50,037 nucleotides of DNA. Source: Parvularculaceae bacterium (GTDB taxonomy: Bacteria > Pseudomonadota > Alphaproteobacteria > Caulobacterales > Parvularculaceae). Where the stretch lies: assembly GCA_020446945.1 (NCBI GenBank), contig JAGRDS010000018.1:1-50037 (forward strand). Reading direction: 5' to 3'. The translations under genes were made by a program, and so were the position numbers. Under the pieces are notes generated by a model. That model made no database searches, was not told the origin of the DNA, and saw nothing but the letters and a program-made list of their open reading frames with translations. This document shows, piece after piece, positions 16,620 through 26,470 of this stretch; the first letter of the stretch is position 1, and every line of letters begins with the position of its first letter.

Positions 16620-18464
16620 ATGGCGATTTTTAACGGATCAACCGCCACGCAGGGATTTAGCATGTTCTTCGTGTCGACCGTCGACTGGAACAGCGTCGAC
16701 GCCACCGGAGCCGGCTTATATTCCTATATTTCCGATGACGGCCACGACATCGAATTGCTTGGAAGCGGGTTCACGGGCGGCGCTACGCCGACCGGCGGCA
16801 CCGTCACCAGCGGCCAGATCGATCTCAACAACGACAATTTCGGATCGCCCGATATTGTGTTTTCAGGCTTCAGCGGCAGCCTCGTGACGATGACGAATTC
16901 GGGCGCTAGCGGCAATGCGAACGGATTTTACACTGAAATGCTTGTCGGCGACGATTCGGTCACCGGTTCCGGATTTAACGATACGCTGAAAGGTCTGGGC
17001 GGCAACGACACGATCCTCGGCGGCAATGGAAACGACAGTCTCGTCGGCGGCGCAGGAAACGATTCGCTTGATGGCGAGTCCGGCGACGATACACTTGAAG
17101 GCGGCGACGGCGATGACGTGCTTTCGGACAGTTTCGGCGTCGATTCCATCGTGGGCGGCGACGGCGACGACACCGTTATCGTAACGTCCGGCGTCGGATC
17201 GGATTTTTTCGACGGCGGGCTCGGTACGCACGATTTGATCAACTGGTCCGGTTCCGGCGATGCGGGCGGCATTGATTTCGACATGCAGGCGGGAACGGCG
17301 ACGGACGGCGGATTCACGGAAACCATGACAGGCTTTGAGGGCCTGAAAGGCGCCGGCGGCGACGATACGATCCTTGGAACGAGCGGGGACAACTTCCTTG
17401 CCGGCATGGGTGGAAACGACCTCATCCAGGGCGGCCTCAACGCCGATACGTTATTCGGCGGCGACGGCAACGATACGTTGTATTCGAATACGCAGGCCAG
17501 TCCCAACGGATCGGGTGTCGGCGACGTTCTTTCAGGCGATGCCGGCGCCGATTCCCTGATCGGTTCAGGCGGAACAGATACGCTGACCGGCGGCGCGGGC
17601 GCTGACGCGCTCAATGGCGGCGCGGGTTCGGATACTGCGGATTATTCCGCGTCCGGCGCGGGCGTCACCGTCAAGATTTGGGCCGGAACGGGCGTCGGCG
17701 GCGACGCGCAGGGCGATACGCTGATCAAGATCGAAAACCTCGTCGGCTCTTCCTTCAACGATCGGCTGATCGGCCTGTTCAACCAGGACAATGTTTTCCA
17801 TGGCGGCGACGGCAATGATTATTTCGACGGTTTCGCCGGCTCCGATTCGATTTACGGCCAGAACGGCGATGACAGGATCATCGGCGGCGCAGGCGGCGAT
17901 CTTCTCGACGGCGGCGACGGCCACGATCTTGTCAGCTATGGATCTTCGCAAAGCGCGATCAACGTCAATCTCAAAACGCTCGCCGTCTCCGGCGGCGACG
18001 CGGCCGGCGACACGCTGGTCGCCGTTGAAGGCGTGATCGGATCGGCGTTTGCGGACGCGATCATCGGCGATGACAACTACAACACGATCCAGGCCAATGG
18101 CGGCGCTGACTGGGTGAACGGCGGCGGCGGCTTCGATTTCATCAACGGCCATAACGGGGCCGACATGCTGATCGGCGGCACGGGCAACGACACGCTGATC
18201 GGCGGACTGCATGACGACACGTTCCGCTTCTCGCCCGGCGACGGCGCCGACCGGATCAATGATTTCGGCGCCGGCGGCGCCACCGGCAATGACCTGATCC
18301 AGCTCAAGGATTATGGTCCGGCCTTCGACACATTCGCCGAAGTGATGGCGGCCGCCTCGCAGCAAGGGGGCGATACGCTGATCGATTTCGGCGGCGGCGA
18401 CTCGATCCTCCTTGTCGGGATCAATGTCGGGCAGCTCAACGCCGCGGACTTTTCGTTCATCTGA
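16620..18464 (+). CDS. RTX-type calcium-binding surface protein 3 (type I secreted)
   Basis: A 614-aa protein without signal peptide. The N-terminal ~110 residues (YSYISDDGHDIELLGSGFTG, then PTGGTVTSGQIDLNND) resemble those of RTX protein 1. RTX nonapeptides begin at about residue 117 (DTLKGLGGNDTILGGNGNDS) and recur to about 560, interrupted by spacers DTADYSASGAGVTVKIWAGT and GINVNLKTLAVSGGDAAGDT-type. The C-terminal 270 residues are nearly identical to those of RTX protein 4, including an 81-base stretch identical at DNA level. It ends in TFAEVMAAASQQGGDTLIDF ... DFSFI, the shared secretion-type end. Only about six lysines are visible, so any acylation site would be easy to locate. Confidence 0.9.
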   Translation: MAIFNGSTATQGFSMFFVSTVDWNSVDATGAGLYSYISDDGHDIELLGSGFTGGATPTGGTVTSGQIDLNNDNFGSPDIVFSGFSGSLVTMTNSGASGNANGFYTEMLVGDDSVTGSGFNDTLKGLGGNDTILGGNGNDSLVGGAGNDSLDGESGDDTLEGGDGDDVLSDSFGVDSIVGGDGDDTVIVTSGVGSDFFDGGLGTHDLINWSGSGDAGGIDFDMQAGTATDGGFTETMTGFEGLKGAGGDDTILGTSGDNFLAGMGGNDLIQGGLNADTLFGGDGNDTLYSNTQASPNGSGVGDVLSGDAGADSLIGSGGTDTLTGGAGADALNGGAGSDTADYSASGAGVTVKIWAGTGVGGDAQGDTLIKIENLVGSSFNDRLIGLFNQDNVFHGGDGNDYFDGFAGSDSIYGQNGDDRIIGGAGGDLLDGGDGHDLVSYGSSQSAINVNLKTLAVSGGDAAGDTLVAVEGVIGSAFADAIIGDDNYNTIQANGGADWVNGGGGFDFINGHNGADMLIGGTGNDTLIGGLHDDTFRFSPGDGADRINDFGAGGATGNDLIQLKDYGPAFDTFAEVMAAASQQGGDTLIDFGGGDSILLVGINVGQLNAADFSFI

Positions 18465-18979
18465 CGAGTTCGGGCGAACACACACAACCATAGGTATAGT
18501 ATCGAAGCGCCGGCCGGACCCCTGTCCGGCTGGCGTCTTGCGTTCGCCCCTGTGCGTTTAGTCGTGAAACCGACTGAATTGGTTCGATTTTTTTTTAAGC
18601 GGCGCCGCGTGCGGCGCGTTCGCAATCGCGAAATATCGCCGAAGTGAAAACGCCTGATCCATCCCTCGCGATACTTCATTGTTCAACATTGTTGCGGGCG
18701 CCGCCGGAATGTTCATAATGGTTAACGGAGCTGCAATTCCGGGGGGAGAGGGGAGCAAGCCGAGTTAAGTAAATGCGTTTGGTATTTGCGCCGAACGCGC
18801 GCGGCGTCGTCGGCGGGCGCCCACCACCTCTTCAATTAATCCGTTGCCCAATTAATTCCGGGCGCGCGGTATCCGGTTTTCGCGGGCGAGAAAGGTCTGC
18901 GCGTCGATCGTTTCGGCGCGCATTTGCGGATTATTCGCAGCGTGCTGCGGAATATTGAAAAAATTTGCGGAGGGAACGC
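18465..18979. other. long gap between RTX genes 3 and 4
   Basis: Holds a terminator-like hairpin at 18508-18535 and otherwise no supported gene. Near the end, TGCGGATTATT, TGCGGAATATT and TTTGCGGAGGG form a short series of related TGCGGA motifs at about 18915-18977, directly upstream of RTX gene 4; they could be binding sites. Its length suggests that RTX gene 4 has its own promoter. Confidence 0.45.
18508..18535 (+). terminator. hairpin after RTX gene 3
   Basis: Twelve-base arms CGCCGGCCGGAC and GTCCGGCTGGCG with one G-T pair and a 4-base loop, 43 bases after the RTX 3 stop, followed by TCTTGCGTT. It is a strong stem but the T-tract is weak. Confidence 0.6.
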
Positions 18980-21733
18980 ATGGCTAACAATACGCTCAGA
19001 TTCGCTCAAGGGTTTAATGTCGATTCAACCGGCTGGTTCGACCAGGCGGACGGCCAGGACGGAATAACAACCGAAGTCCCGTCGGGAACCAACGGCATCA
19101 CGGCCGCCGAAGGCGCGGGCTTCTCGATTTTCGAGCAGACGAACGGAACCGGCCCCTTCACCCGTTTCGACGGGTACCGCTCGCTCAATGCGAACCAGGA
19201 ATTCACCGCCTCAATCAAGATCTATCTCGATCCGGGTTCGCTCGCGCCCGGCGAGGGGTTTGACTATTCCGTCGCCGCCAACAACCAGTCCGGCGCGCAT
19301 CTTCGCGATTTCATTTTCCACGTGACAATGGATACCTCGACGGGCGATCTGCTGGTCGGCGCGAGCAACAACACGAATTTCGATCCGCGCGAGGATCTGG
19401 AAACGATCAATCACGCCCAGATTACGACCGCAGGCTGGTATACGTTCGAACATACGTTTTTCGATTTCGGCGACGGGACGCTCGCCGTTTCGATGACCGT
19501 CATGAACTCCGCCGGCGTCACGCTGTTCACCGAAGTGCGCAACGATCCATCCGATTCCTTCACCGCCGATTTCGGCGGCAATCGCTATGGCTGGTTTACG
19601 AATATCGATGTCGCCGGCGGGATTGCGGTCGACGATACGAGGCTGCTGACCGCCGATTCCAATACGGTTCAGGTTTATGACGGATCGACCATCGTCGGCA
19701 CGTTTTCGAGCGTTCAGGAAGCGCGCGACGCGGCCGATGCAGGTTCGATGACCGGTTCGACCTTCCGCGTCGACGTCGCCGGCTCGACGCAGTTTTTCTA
19801 TGTGGCGAACGGCATGTCGATCCAGGCGGCGATCGACGCCGCCGCCGCCGGCGACACCGTTGAAGTGGCGGACGGCGCCTACAATGAAAGCCTGTCGATA
19901 ACGAAGGCCGTCACGCTCGCCGGACAGGATATCGGCGCGGACGGCGTTCCCGATATCGTGCTGACGCCGACGGGCGCCAACGCCATCAGCATCTCCGGCG
20001 ATATCGACAATGGCGGCGCGGCGAGCGTCTCCATCACCGGATTCGCCGTTTCCGGCGCGGCGACGGCGGGGGTCCACATCTCCAGCTCCACCGATCTTTC
20101 CTCTCTCATCATTGCCGACAGCGCGTTCTCAAACAACGCGGTATTCGGCATCGGGACGGGAAGCGGCGCGTTCAATCTCGATTCCGTATCGATCACGAAT
20201 ACGACGTTTACGGACAATGGACAGGGCGGGGCGAACGGCGCCGGCGATATCGTTCTTTTCGGCTTTGTCGGCGATGCGACGCTGCAGGATGTTGCGATCG
20301 TCTCGTCCGCGACGTCGGGTACGCCCGATCCCTCGCGCGGGGATAACGCCATCCAGATCACCGGCCGCGATCCGGTCACTTACGACGTTCTCGGACCGAT
20401 CGGCGCCGTCCACTTCAACAATGTCTCGGTGAACGGCTGGTATCACAAGCCGCAGGTTCTCATTCAAGGCTATACGGATTTCAACGCCCTGACGCTGACG
20501 AACGTCAATCTGTCCGGCGGCACGTCATGGGGGGATCTGCTTTTCGTGGATCCGATCGGCACATCGGGAACCGGCGCGCCCGCCACGCCGGGCCAGCCCG
20601 GCCATTTTCCGCTCACCGGCGGGACGAGCACGCTCGATCTGTCCGACGTCACGGTCAATTCCGGTTCGACCGGCGTTCTCGGCCTCGACAGCCGCATCCG
20701 CGGCACGGACGCCGACGACCTTATTGTCGGCACGAACGGAAACGACCTCTTGAACGATCTCGCCGAAACGAGCGTCGATTACGGCGGCGATGACACGGTC
20801 ATCGGCGGCGCCGGCGATGACATCATCATCGGCGGGTCGGGCGCCGACAGTTTGATCGGCGGTTCGGGCGCGGATTATATGAACGGCGGTTCAGGCGTTG
20901 ACACGGCGGATTATTCCGCGTCCGGCGCGGGCGTCACCGTCAAGATCTGGGCCGGAACGGGCGTCGGCGGCGACGCGCAGGGCGATACGCTCGTCAAGAT
21001 CGAAAACCTCATCGGCTCGGCCTTCAATGACCGGCTGATCGGCCTGTTCAACCAGGACAATCTTTTCCTCGGCGGCGACGGAAATGATTATTTTGATGGT
21101 TTCGCGGGCGTCGATACGATTTACGGCGGCGCCGGCGACGACCGGATCATCGGCGGTGCGGATGGGGACTATCTGGACGGCGGCGACGGCTACGATATCG
21201 TCAGCTACGGTTCCTCAAATAGCGGGATCAACGTCAATCTCAAAACGCTCGCCGTCTCCGGCGGCGACGCGGCCGGCGACACGCTGGTCGCCGTTGAAGG
21301 CGTGATTGGATCGGCGTTCGCCGACGTAATCATCGGCGATGACGGGTATAACACGATCCAGGCCAATGGCGGCGCCGACTGGGTGAACGGCGGCGCCGGC
21401 TATGATTTCATCAACGGCCATAACGGCGCCGACATGCTGATCGGCGGCACGGGCAACGACACGCTGATCGGCGGACTGCATGACGATACGTTCCGCTTCT
21501 CGCCCGGCGACGGCGCCGACCGGATCAATGATTTCGGCGTCGGCGGCGTCACCGGCAACGACCAGATCGAACTGAAAGGTTACGGCGCCGCCTTCGACAC
21601 ATTCGCCGAAGTGATGGCGGCCGCCTCGCAGCAGGGGGGCGATACGCTGATCGATCTCGGCGGCGGCGACTCGATCCTCCTTGTCGGGGTATCGCTCAAC
21701 AGCCTTAATTCGGGCGACTTTATATTCAGCTAG
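18980..21733 (+). CDS. RTX protein 4 with lectin-like and right-handed beta-helix domains
   Basis: A 917-aa multidomain protein, the largest here, with no signal peptide. Residues ~1-215 look like a beta-sandwich (LamG/concanavalin-like: FTASIKIYLDPGSL, GWYTFEHTFFDFGDGTLAVS). Residues ~275-560 form a parallel beta-helix of the pectate-lyase/NosD type (SIQAAIDAAAAGDTVEVADG, ITGFAVSGAATAGVHISSST, SVSITNTTFTDNGQGG). RTX blocks run from ~577 (RGTDADDLIVGTNGNDLL) to ~860, then the shared C-terminal end (DFIFS). The lectin plus beta-helix layout suggests polysaccharide binding or cleavage, fitting the adjacent polysaccharide cluster. ATG 18980 follows GCGGAGGG; an in-frame TTG at 18965 lies within that site and is rejected. 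Confidence 0.9.
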   Translation: MANNTLRFAQGFNVDSTGWFDQADGQDGITTEVPSGTNGITAAEGAGFSIFEQTNGTGPFTRFDGYRSLNANQEFTASIKIYLDPGSLAPGEGFDYSVAANNQSGAHLRDFIFHVTMDTSTGDLLVGASNNTNFDPREDLETINHAQITTAGWYTFEHTFFDFGDGTLAVSMTVMNSAGVTLFTEVRNDPSDSFTADFGGNRYGWFTNIDVAGGIAVDDTRLLTADSNTVQVYDGSTIVGTFSSVQEARDAADAGSMTGSTFRVDVAGSTQFFYVANGMSIQAAIDAAAAGDTVEVADGAYNESLSITKAVTLAGQDIGADGVPDIVLTPTGANAISISGDIDNGGAASVSITGFAVSGAATAGVHISSSTDLSSLIIADSAFSNNAVFGIGTGSGAFNLDSVSITNTTFTDNGQGGANGAGDIVLFGFVGDATLQDVAIVSSATSGTPDPSRGDNAIQITGRDPVTYDVLGPIGAVHFNNVSVNGWYHKPQVLIQGYTDFNALTLTNVNLSGGTSWGDLLFVDPIGTSGTGAPATPGQPGHFPLTGGTSTLDLSDVTVNSGSTGVLGLDSRIRGTDADDLIVGTNGNDLLNDLAETSVDYGGDDTVIGGAGDDIIIGGSGADSLIGGSGADYMNGGSGVDTADYSASGAGVTVKIWAGTGVGGDAQGDTLVKIENLIGSAFNDRLIGLFNQDNLFLGGDGNDYFDGFAGVDTIYGGAGDDRIIGGADGDYLDGGDGYDIVSYGSSNSGINVNLKTLAVSGGDAAGDTLVAVEGVIGSAFADVIIGDDGYNTIQANGGADWVNGGAGYDFINGHNGADMLIGGTGNDTLIGGLHDDTFRFSPGDGADRINDFGVGGVTGNDQIELKGYGAAFDTFAEVMAAASQQGGDTLIDLGGGDSILLVGVSLNSLNSGDFIFS

Positions 21734-21740
21734 CGCGCTG

Positions 21741-22697
21741 TCAGGCGTGTTCGCGCAAAAACGCCGAATAGGCGAGGCGGAGCCCCTCTTCGAGAGACGT
21801 TGAGGGGCTCCAGCCCATTTCCCTGAGGCGCGCCGAGGACATGAGTTTTCGGGGCGTACCGTCCGGCTTGCCGGGATCCTTTTTCAATTCCCCGTCCAGG
21901 CCGACGACGTCCATCACCATTTTCGCCAGCTCCGCGATCGTCACGTCCGAACCGACGCCGACATTGACGAAGTCGCCGGCGGAATAATTCTTCATAAGGA
22001 AGACCAGCGCGTCCGCGCAATCGTCGACATACATGAATTCGCGATAGGGCGCGCCCGTGCCCCAGATTTCAAGATCGCGCTCGCCCCTCGATTTGGCGCG
22101 ATGCGCCTTGCCGATCAGGCCCGGTATGACATGGCTGTTTTCCGGATGGTAATTGTCGCCCGGGCCGTAAAGATTGGTCGGCATCGCCGATATGAAATCG
22201 GCGCCGTATTGTTTGCGATAGGCCTGGCATAGTTTGATGCCGGCGATCTTGGCGATCGCATACCATTCATTCGTCGGCTCAAGCGGGCCGGTCAAAAGCG
22301 CGTCTTCGGCGATCGGTTGCGGCGCAAGACGCGGATATATGCAGGACGAACCGAGAAACAGCAGTTTTTCGACGCCGGCCTCGTACGAAGCGTGGATGAT
22401 GTTCGCGGCGATCAAAAGATTCTGGTATAAAAACTCCGCCGGATAGGTGTCATTGGCGTGAATGCCGCCGACCTTGGCGGCCGGAATGAAAACGGCCTGC
22501 GGGCGTTTGTCGGCGATCCAGCGGCGAACGTCGGCCTGTTCGATGAGGTCGAGTTCCGACCGGCTCGCCGTCAGCAGCGCCGCGCATTTTTCCGAAGCAA
22601 GACGGCGCATAAGAGCCGAGCCGACCATGCCGCGATGGCCGGCGACGAAAACGCGTTTGCCTTCGAGCGCATAGACCGGAGTTTTCTCGCCGCCCAT
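21741..22697 (-). CDS. fcl: GDP-L-fucose synthase
   Basis: Converts GDP-4-keto-6-deoxy-D-mannose to GDP-L-fucose (3,5-epimerisation then NADPH reduction). The 318-aa protein has the Rossmann start VFVAGHRGMVGSALMRRL, the family motif AAKVGGIHAN, the catalytic Ser in LGSSCIYP and the Tyr/Lys pair in EWYAIAKIAG, then NLYGPGDNYHPENSHVIP, all diagnostic of this enzyme. Its start lies 8 bases after the gmd stop, so gmd-fcl form an operon. It converges with RTX gene 4, 7 bases apart. Confidence 0.95.
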   Translation of the reverse strand: MGGEKTPVYALEGKRVFVAGHRGMVGSALMRRLASEKCAALLTASRSELDLIEQADVRRWIADKRPQAVFIPAAKVGGIHANDTYPAEFLYQNLLIAANIIHASYEAGVEKLLFLGSSCIYPRLAPQPIAEDALLTGPLEPTNEWYAIAKIAGIKLCQAYRKQYGADFISAMPTNLYGPGDNYHPENSHVIPGLIGKAHRAKSRGERDLEIWGTGAPYREFMYVDDCADALVFLMKNYSAGDFVNVGVGSDVTIAELAKMVMDVVGLDGELKKDPGKPDGTPRKLMSSARLREMGWSPSTSLEEGLRLAYSAFLREHA

Positions 22698-22705
22698 CGC
22701 CGTCT

Positions 22706-23758
22706 CTATTTCTGCGTTTCGTCGAATTCGGCGAGGTCGGCGGCGACCATCTCGGCGACAAGCGCGTCGAATGTCGTCGTGTGCCGCCAGCCAAGGACAT
22801 CGTTCGCCTTTTGGGGATCGGAGAGAAGCAGGTCGACTTCGGTCGGGCGGAAATAACGCGGATCGATCCGGATGATCGTCCGGCCGGTTTCCTCGTCCGC
22901 GCCTGTTTCATCGACGCCGGCGCCCGACCACTTGATCCGCATGCCGACAATTGCAAACGCCTTTTCGACGAATTCGCGCACCGAATGCGTCTCGCCGGTG
23001 CCGAGTACGAAATCGTCCGGCGTATCCTGCTGGACGATGCGCCACATGCCCTCGACATAGTCCTTCGCATGACCCCAGTCGCGTTTCGCATCGAGATTCC
23101 CGAGGAAAAGCGTGTTCTGCGCGCCGCGTGCGATTCGCGCCGCGGCGCGCGTGATTTTCCGCGTCACGAATGTCTCGCCCCTTACCGGGCTTTCATGGTT
23201 GAACAAAATTCCGTTTGATGCGTGAATGCCGTAGGCTTCGCGGTAATTCACCGTGATCCAGTAAGCATAAAGCTTTGCGGCGGCGTAGGGGCTGCGCGGA
23301 TAAAAGGGCGTTTTTTCCGTCTGCGGCGTTTCCTGCACGAGGCCGTACAGCTCGGATGTCGAGGCCTGGTAAAAGCGCGTTTTCTTTTCAAGGCCGAGAA
23401 TGCGGATCGCTTCAAGGATGCGCAACGTTCCCATCGCGTCGGAATTGGCGGTGTATTCCGGCGTTTCGAAACTGACCTGGACGTGGGATTGCGCGCCGAG
23501 ATTGTAGATTTCGTCGGGCCGTGTCTCCTGAACGAGACGGATCAGATTGGTCGAATCGGTAAGATCGCCGTAATGGAGAAAAAACCGCGCGGAGGGGTCG
23601 TGAAAGTCGGAGTAGATATCGTCGACGCGGCCGGTGTTGAACGATGAAGAACGCCGCTTCACGCCATGTACGATATAGCCCTTTTCCAGCAGCAGGCGCG
23701 CCAGATAGCTGCCGTCCTGGCCGGTGACGCCTGTGATCAGGGCTGTTTTATTCGTCAT
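22706..23758 (-). CDS. gmd: GDP-mannose 4,6-dehydratase
   Basis: Makes GDP-4-keto-6-deoxy-D-mannose from GDP-mannose, the precursor of GDP-fucose and related sugars. The 350-aa short-chain dehydrogenase has the NADP-binding [19 protein letters not shown], the [10 protein letters not shown] motif, the catalytic STSELYG and [10 protein letters not shown] (Tyr-x3-Lys), and [14 protein letters not shown], all characteristic of Gmd. It is the first gene of the gmd-fcl pair. The upstream gap of 160 bases to the divergent glycosyltransferase gene should contain promoters for both. Confidence 0.96.
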   Translation of the reverse strand: MTNKTALITGVTGQDGSYLARLLLEKGYIVHGVKRRSSSFNTGRVDDIYSDFHDPSARFFLHYGDLTDSTNLIRLVQETRPDEIYNLGAQSHVQVSFETPEYTANSDAMGTLRILEAIRILGLEKKTRFYQASTSELYGLVQETPQTEKTPFYPRSPYAAAKLYAYWITVNYREAYGIHASNGILFNHESPVRGETFVTRKITRAAARIARGAQNTLFLGNLDAKRDWGHAKDYVEGMWRIVQQDTPDDFVLGTGETHSVREFVEKAFAIVGMRIKWSGAGVDETGADEETGRTIIRIDPRYFRPTEVDLLLSDPQKANDVLGWRHTTTFDALVAEMVAADLAEFDETQK

Positions 23759-23918
23759 TGCAATCTTTCCGGAATTACGCTTGCGCCGACCGCCGATCAG
23801 CCGGCTTTCACGATCAACCCCATTTGGCTTTTGAGCGCAAGCGTCGGCCTTTCATTATTCAGGCCTGACCGGCGCCGGGCTGGCGCCTCCAGGCGACTGG
23901 CCCTAATTTCCGGGAATC

Positions 23919-24740
23919 ATGAAGTTTTCGATTATCACCCCTGTCCTTAACGGCGCCGCGTTTCTCGACGCGGCGATCGCCTCGGTGCGCAACCAGACCC
24001 GGCGGGATTTCGAGATCATCGTGGTGGACGGCGGATCGAGCGACGGATCGCCCGATATCGTGCGCCGTCACATGGCCGAGGAGCCCGCGATCCGCCTGAT
24101 CGAAGCGCCCGGCCTTTCTCAATACGCTTCGATCGCGCGCGGATTCGAAGCCGCGACCGGCGAGATTTTCGCCTGGCTCAATGCGGACGACCTTTATACG
24201 CCCTGGGCGTTCGAGACGGTCGCCCGCCGGTTTGCGCGCGCGCGCGACGTTCAATGGGTGAGCGGCCTGCCGGGGTGCTGGGACGGAAAGGATAACCTGC
24301 AATTTATTCGCGCCGAAGCGTGGCGCCCGCGCGCGCTAATTCGCGCTGGCTGGTGCCATATGGACCTGCTCGGCTTCATCCAGCAGGAGAGCGTTTTTTT
24401 TCGCCGCGCGCTGTATGACGGGTTGAGCGAGAAAGACAGGAGCGCTTTCGCCGGCGCCGATCTCGCGGGCGATTTCATCCTCTGGAAGCGTTTTGCACGG
24501 CGCGCGCGGCTGGACGTCATTCCAACCTCTTTGGGCGGATTTCGCCGTCATGGCGACAATCGGTCCTCGCGGCGCATTGAAGCGTATATGGAGGAGGCGA
24601 GGCGCGACGGCGCGGTTTATCTGCCCTGGCCGCTCACCGGACTGGCGCGGCGCGTCTTCCAGATGGCCTCCGCGTCGCGGGCGATGGCGCTGGCGCGCAT
24701 TGAGGATGAACTCACCCGGCCGCCTGCGCCAACTGGCTAG
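23919..24740 (+). CDS. family 2 glycosyltransferase
   Basis: A 273-aa GT-A fold enzyme with the GT2 landmarks: FSIITPVLNGAAFLDAAIAS, IIVVDGGSSDGSPDIV, and the DxD-type metal site in FAWLNADDLYTPWAF. It probably adds a sugar to the polysaccharide made by this cluster; acceptor and donor cannot be deduced. Its 3' end overlaps the convergent ABC ATPase gene by 29 bases. Confidence 0.9.
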   Translation: MKFSIITPVLNGAAFLDAAIASVRNQTRRDFEIIVVDGGSSDGSPDIVRRHMAEEPAIRLIEAPGLSQYASIARGFEAATGEIFAWLNADDLYTPWAFETVARRFARARDVQWVSGLPGCWDGKDNLQFIRAEAWRPRALIRAGWCHMDLLGFIQQESVFFRRALYDGLSEKDRSAFAGADLAGDFILWKRFARRARLDVIPTSLGGFRRHGDNRSSRRIEAYMEEARRDGAVYLPWPLTGLARRVFQMASASRAMALARIEDELTRPPAPTG

Positions 24741-25482
24741 GCGCGGCTTTCGCGCGCTCATCGAGCGCGTCGTCGATCGACCCGGCGAAAACGGCCGAAC
24801 CATGTTCCAGAATTATCGCCTTGTTGCAGACCTGTTTCAGCATTTGCCGGGAATGGCTGGCGAATACGACGATCCGTGTGCGTTCGATCAGGCTGTTCAG
24901 CCGATCCGCCGCCTTGCGCCGAAATGCGTCATCGCCGGCGGAAAGCCATTCGTCGAGGATCAATATGTCAGGCTCGAACGCCGTTGCGACTGCGAACATC
25001 AAACGCAGCGACATGCCGGCCGAATAGGTTTTCATGGGCAGATTGAGAAAATCGCCGAGTTCGGAAAACTCGGCGATCTCGGCGTAATGCGCATTGATCT
25101 CCGCTTCGGTGCGCCCCATCAGCCGCGCGCGGCTGACGATATTTTCATATCCCGTGTTCTCCGCCGTCGCGCCGAGATAAAGCGACAACAGCGCCGACAC
25201 GTCGCCCTCGATACGGATCTTTCCCTCGGTCGGCGGCAGGATGCCCGCCATCAGCTTCAATAGCGTCGTCTTGCCCGCGCCGTTCGCGCCGAGAATTCCG
25301 ACGCGGTCGCCGTCCTTGATCTCAAGGTTGATGTTGCTCAGTGCGGATACGCCGAGCTGGCCGTGGGCGCGCCGCAGAAAACCGCCGATCGCCATCGCGC
25401 GCAGCGTATCCTTGAAGGATGTGCGCGCACGGCTCGCCAACATGAAATCGACGCTTGCGTTTTCAATCCTGATCAGCGCCAT
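24712..25482 (-). CDS. polysaccharide ABC exporter ATPase (Wzt/KpsT type)
   Basis: A 256-aa nucleotide-binding subunit of the O-antigen/capsule export family. The Walker A is GANGAGKTT, the signature is YSAGMSLRL (the Y-S-x-GM form of this subfamily) and the Walker B is DILILDEWLSAGDD, followed by the ASHS switch. There is no extended C-terminal carbohydrate-binding domain as in O9a Wzt, so this is the short type. It follows the permease gene after 3 bases, so the two form a transporter operon. Confidence 0.92.
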   Translation of the reverse strand: MALIRIENASVDFMLASRARTSFKDTLRAMAIGGFLRRAHGQLGVSALSNINLEIKDGDRVGILGANGAGKTTLLKLMAGILPPTEGKIRIEGDVSALLSLYLGATAENTGYENIVSRARLMGRTEAEINAHYAEIAEFSELGDFLNLPMKTYSAGMSLRLMFAVATAFEPDILILDEWLSAGDDAFRRKAADRLNSLIERTRIVVFASHSRQMLKQVCNKAIILEHGSAVFAGSIDDALDERAKAAPSQLAQAAG

Positions 25483-25485
25483 CGC

Positions 25486-26322
25486 CTAACACCAATAGGG
25501 CAGGCGGTGCGAAAAACGGCCGAAAACGAAAACACCGAATACGGTCACCAGCGCAGTCAGGAAAAACGCTATCATAAAACTCAAGCCGACATCCTCGGCG
25601 CCGACCAGCGGGCCGCGGACAATGTTTAGATAATGATAAAACGGATTGTACAAGACATATTTCGCATATTCGCCAAGCCTGTCAGGATGCCAGAATACGG
25701 GCGTTGCGAAAAAGGCGAAAGTCAATCCGACATCGACGAACTGTCCGATGTCGCGGAAGCGCGCCGAAATCGTGCCGAGCGCCAGGCAGAGAAAAAAACC
25801 GGTCCAGATGATCGTCGCCAATCCGAGCACGGACAAAAGCGCTTCGCCGACGCCGGGCGAAAGACCGCCGACAATGATGATGCCGACGATCACGACCAAC
25901 TTGTAACCGAGCGCCGTGATCGACCGGCTCATCGCCTTGATCGCCAGCAGCGTTTTCGGCAGCGAGGTTTGCTGAATGAACATGCCGCCGCCGGCGAATG
26001 CGTTCACGCCGTCATTGGCGAGGCCGGAAATGAGGCCCCATGCGATGATGCCGAACGCCACATAGGGAAAATAGGTCGTCAGATCGGCGCCGAACAATTT
26101 GCCGTAAAGCAGCGCCAGGCCGCTCACGGTCGCCAGCGTCGTCAGCATCACCCAGAAACCGCCGAGCGCGGCGCCGCGCGTGCGGGCCGCCGCATCCTGA
26201 CGGATGATCGTCGCTATCAGATGAGGGTTGGAAAAGGCGGTCCGCGCGTCGCGCCAGGCATAGGCGAAACGGCTGCGCGAGGCGTCGAATTCGTAGACGG
26301 ACGGGGAAGTGCGCGAAAGCAT
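25486..26322 (-). CDS. polysaccharide ABC exporter permease (Wzm/KpsM type, ABC-2)
   Basis: A 278-aa ABC-2 membrane subunit with about six transmembrane helices. The cytosolic N-terminus (HLIATIIRQDAAARTRGAAL) leads into GGFWVMLTTLATVSGLALLY; the segment LGTISARFRDIGQFVDVGL is the conserved amphipathic EAA-like region of this family. With the ATPase downstream it should flip or export an undecaprenyl-linked polysaccharide across the inner membrane. Confidence 0.92.
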   Translation of the reverse strand: MLSRTSPSVYEFDASRSRFAYAWRDARTAFSNPHLIATIIRQDAAARTRGAALGGFWVMLTTLATVSGLALLYGKLFGADLTTYFPYVAFGIIAWGLISGLANDGVNAFAGGGMFIQQTSLPKTLLAIKAMSRSITALGYKLVVIVGIIIVGGLSPGVGEALLSVLGLATIIWTGFFLCLALGTISARFRDIGQFVDVGLTFAFFATPVFWHPDRLGEYAKYVLYNPFYHYLNIVRGPLVGAEDVGLSFMIAFFLTALVTVFGVFVFGRFSHRLPYWC

Positions 26323-26470
26323 CGATAGATCGCCGATCCTGTTGCGCCGCCGGCGCGTTTGAACTTCCAGCCAATTATGCTAACTGGAGCGAAAATAAAA
26401 GGATTTCGCCCGCTCGCGACCTGATAGGTCCGGTTGGGAGGAAAATAAAGATCGGGCCCGCCTGCGCGTA

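Noticed and set aside
17565..18491. 308-codon minus-strand frame opposite RTX gene 3
   Set aside because: Mirror of the Gly/Asp repeat codons; every RTX gene here has such a shadow.
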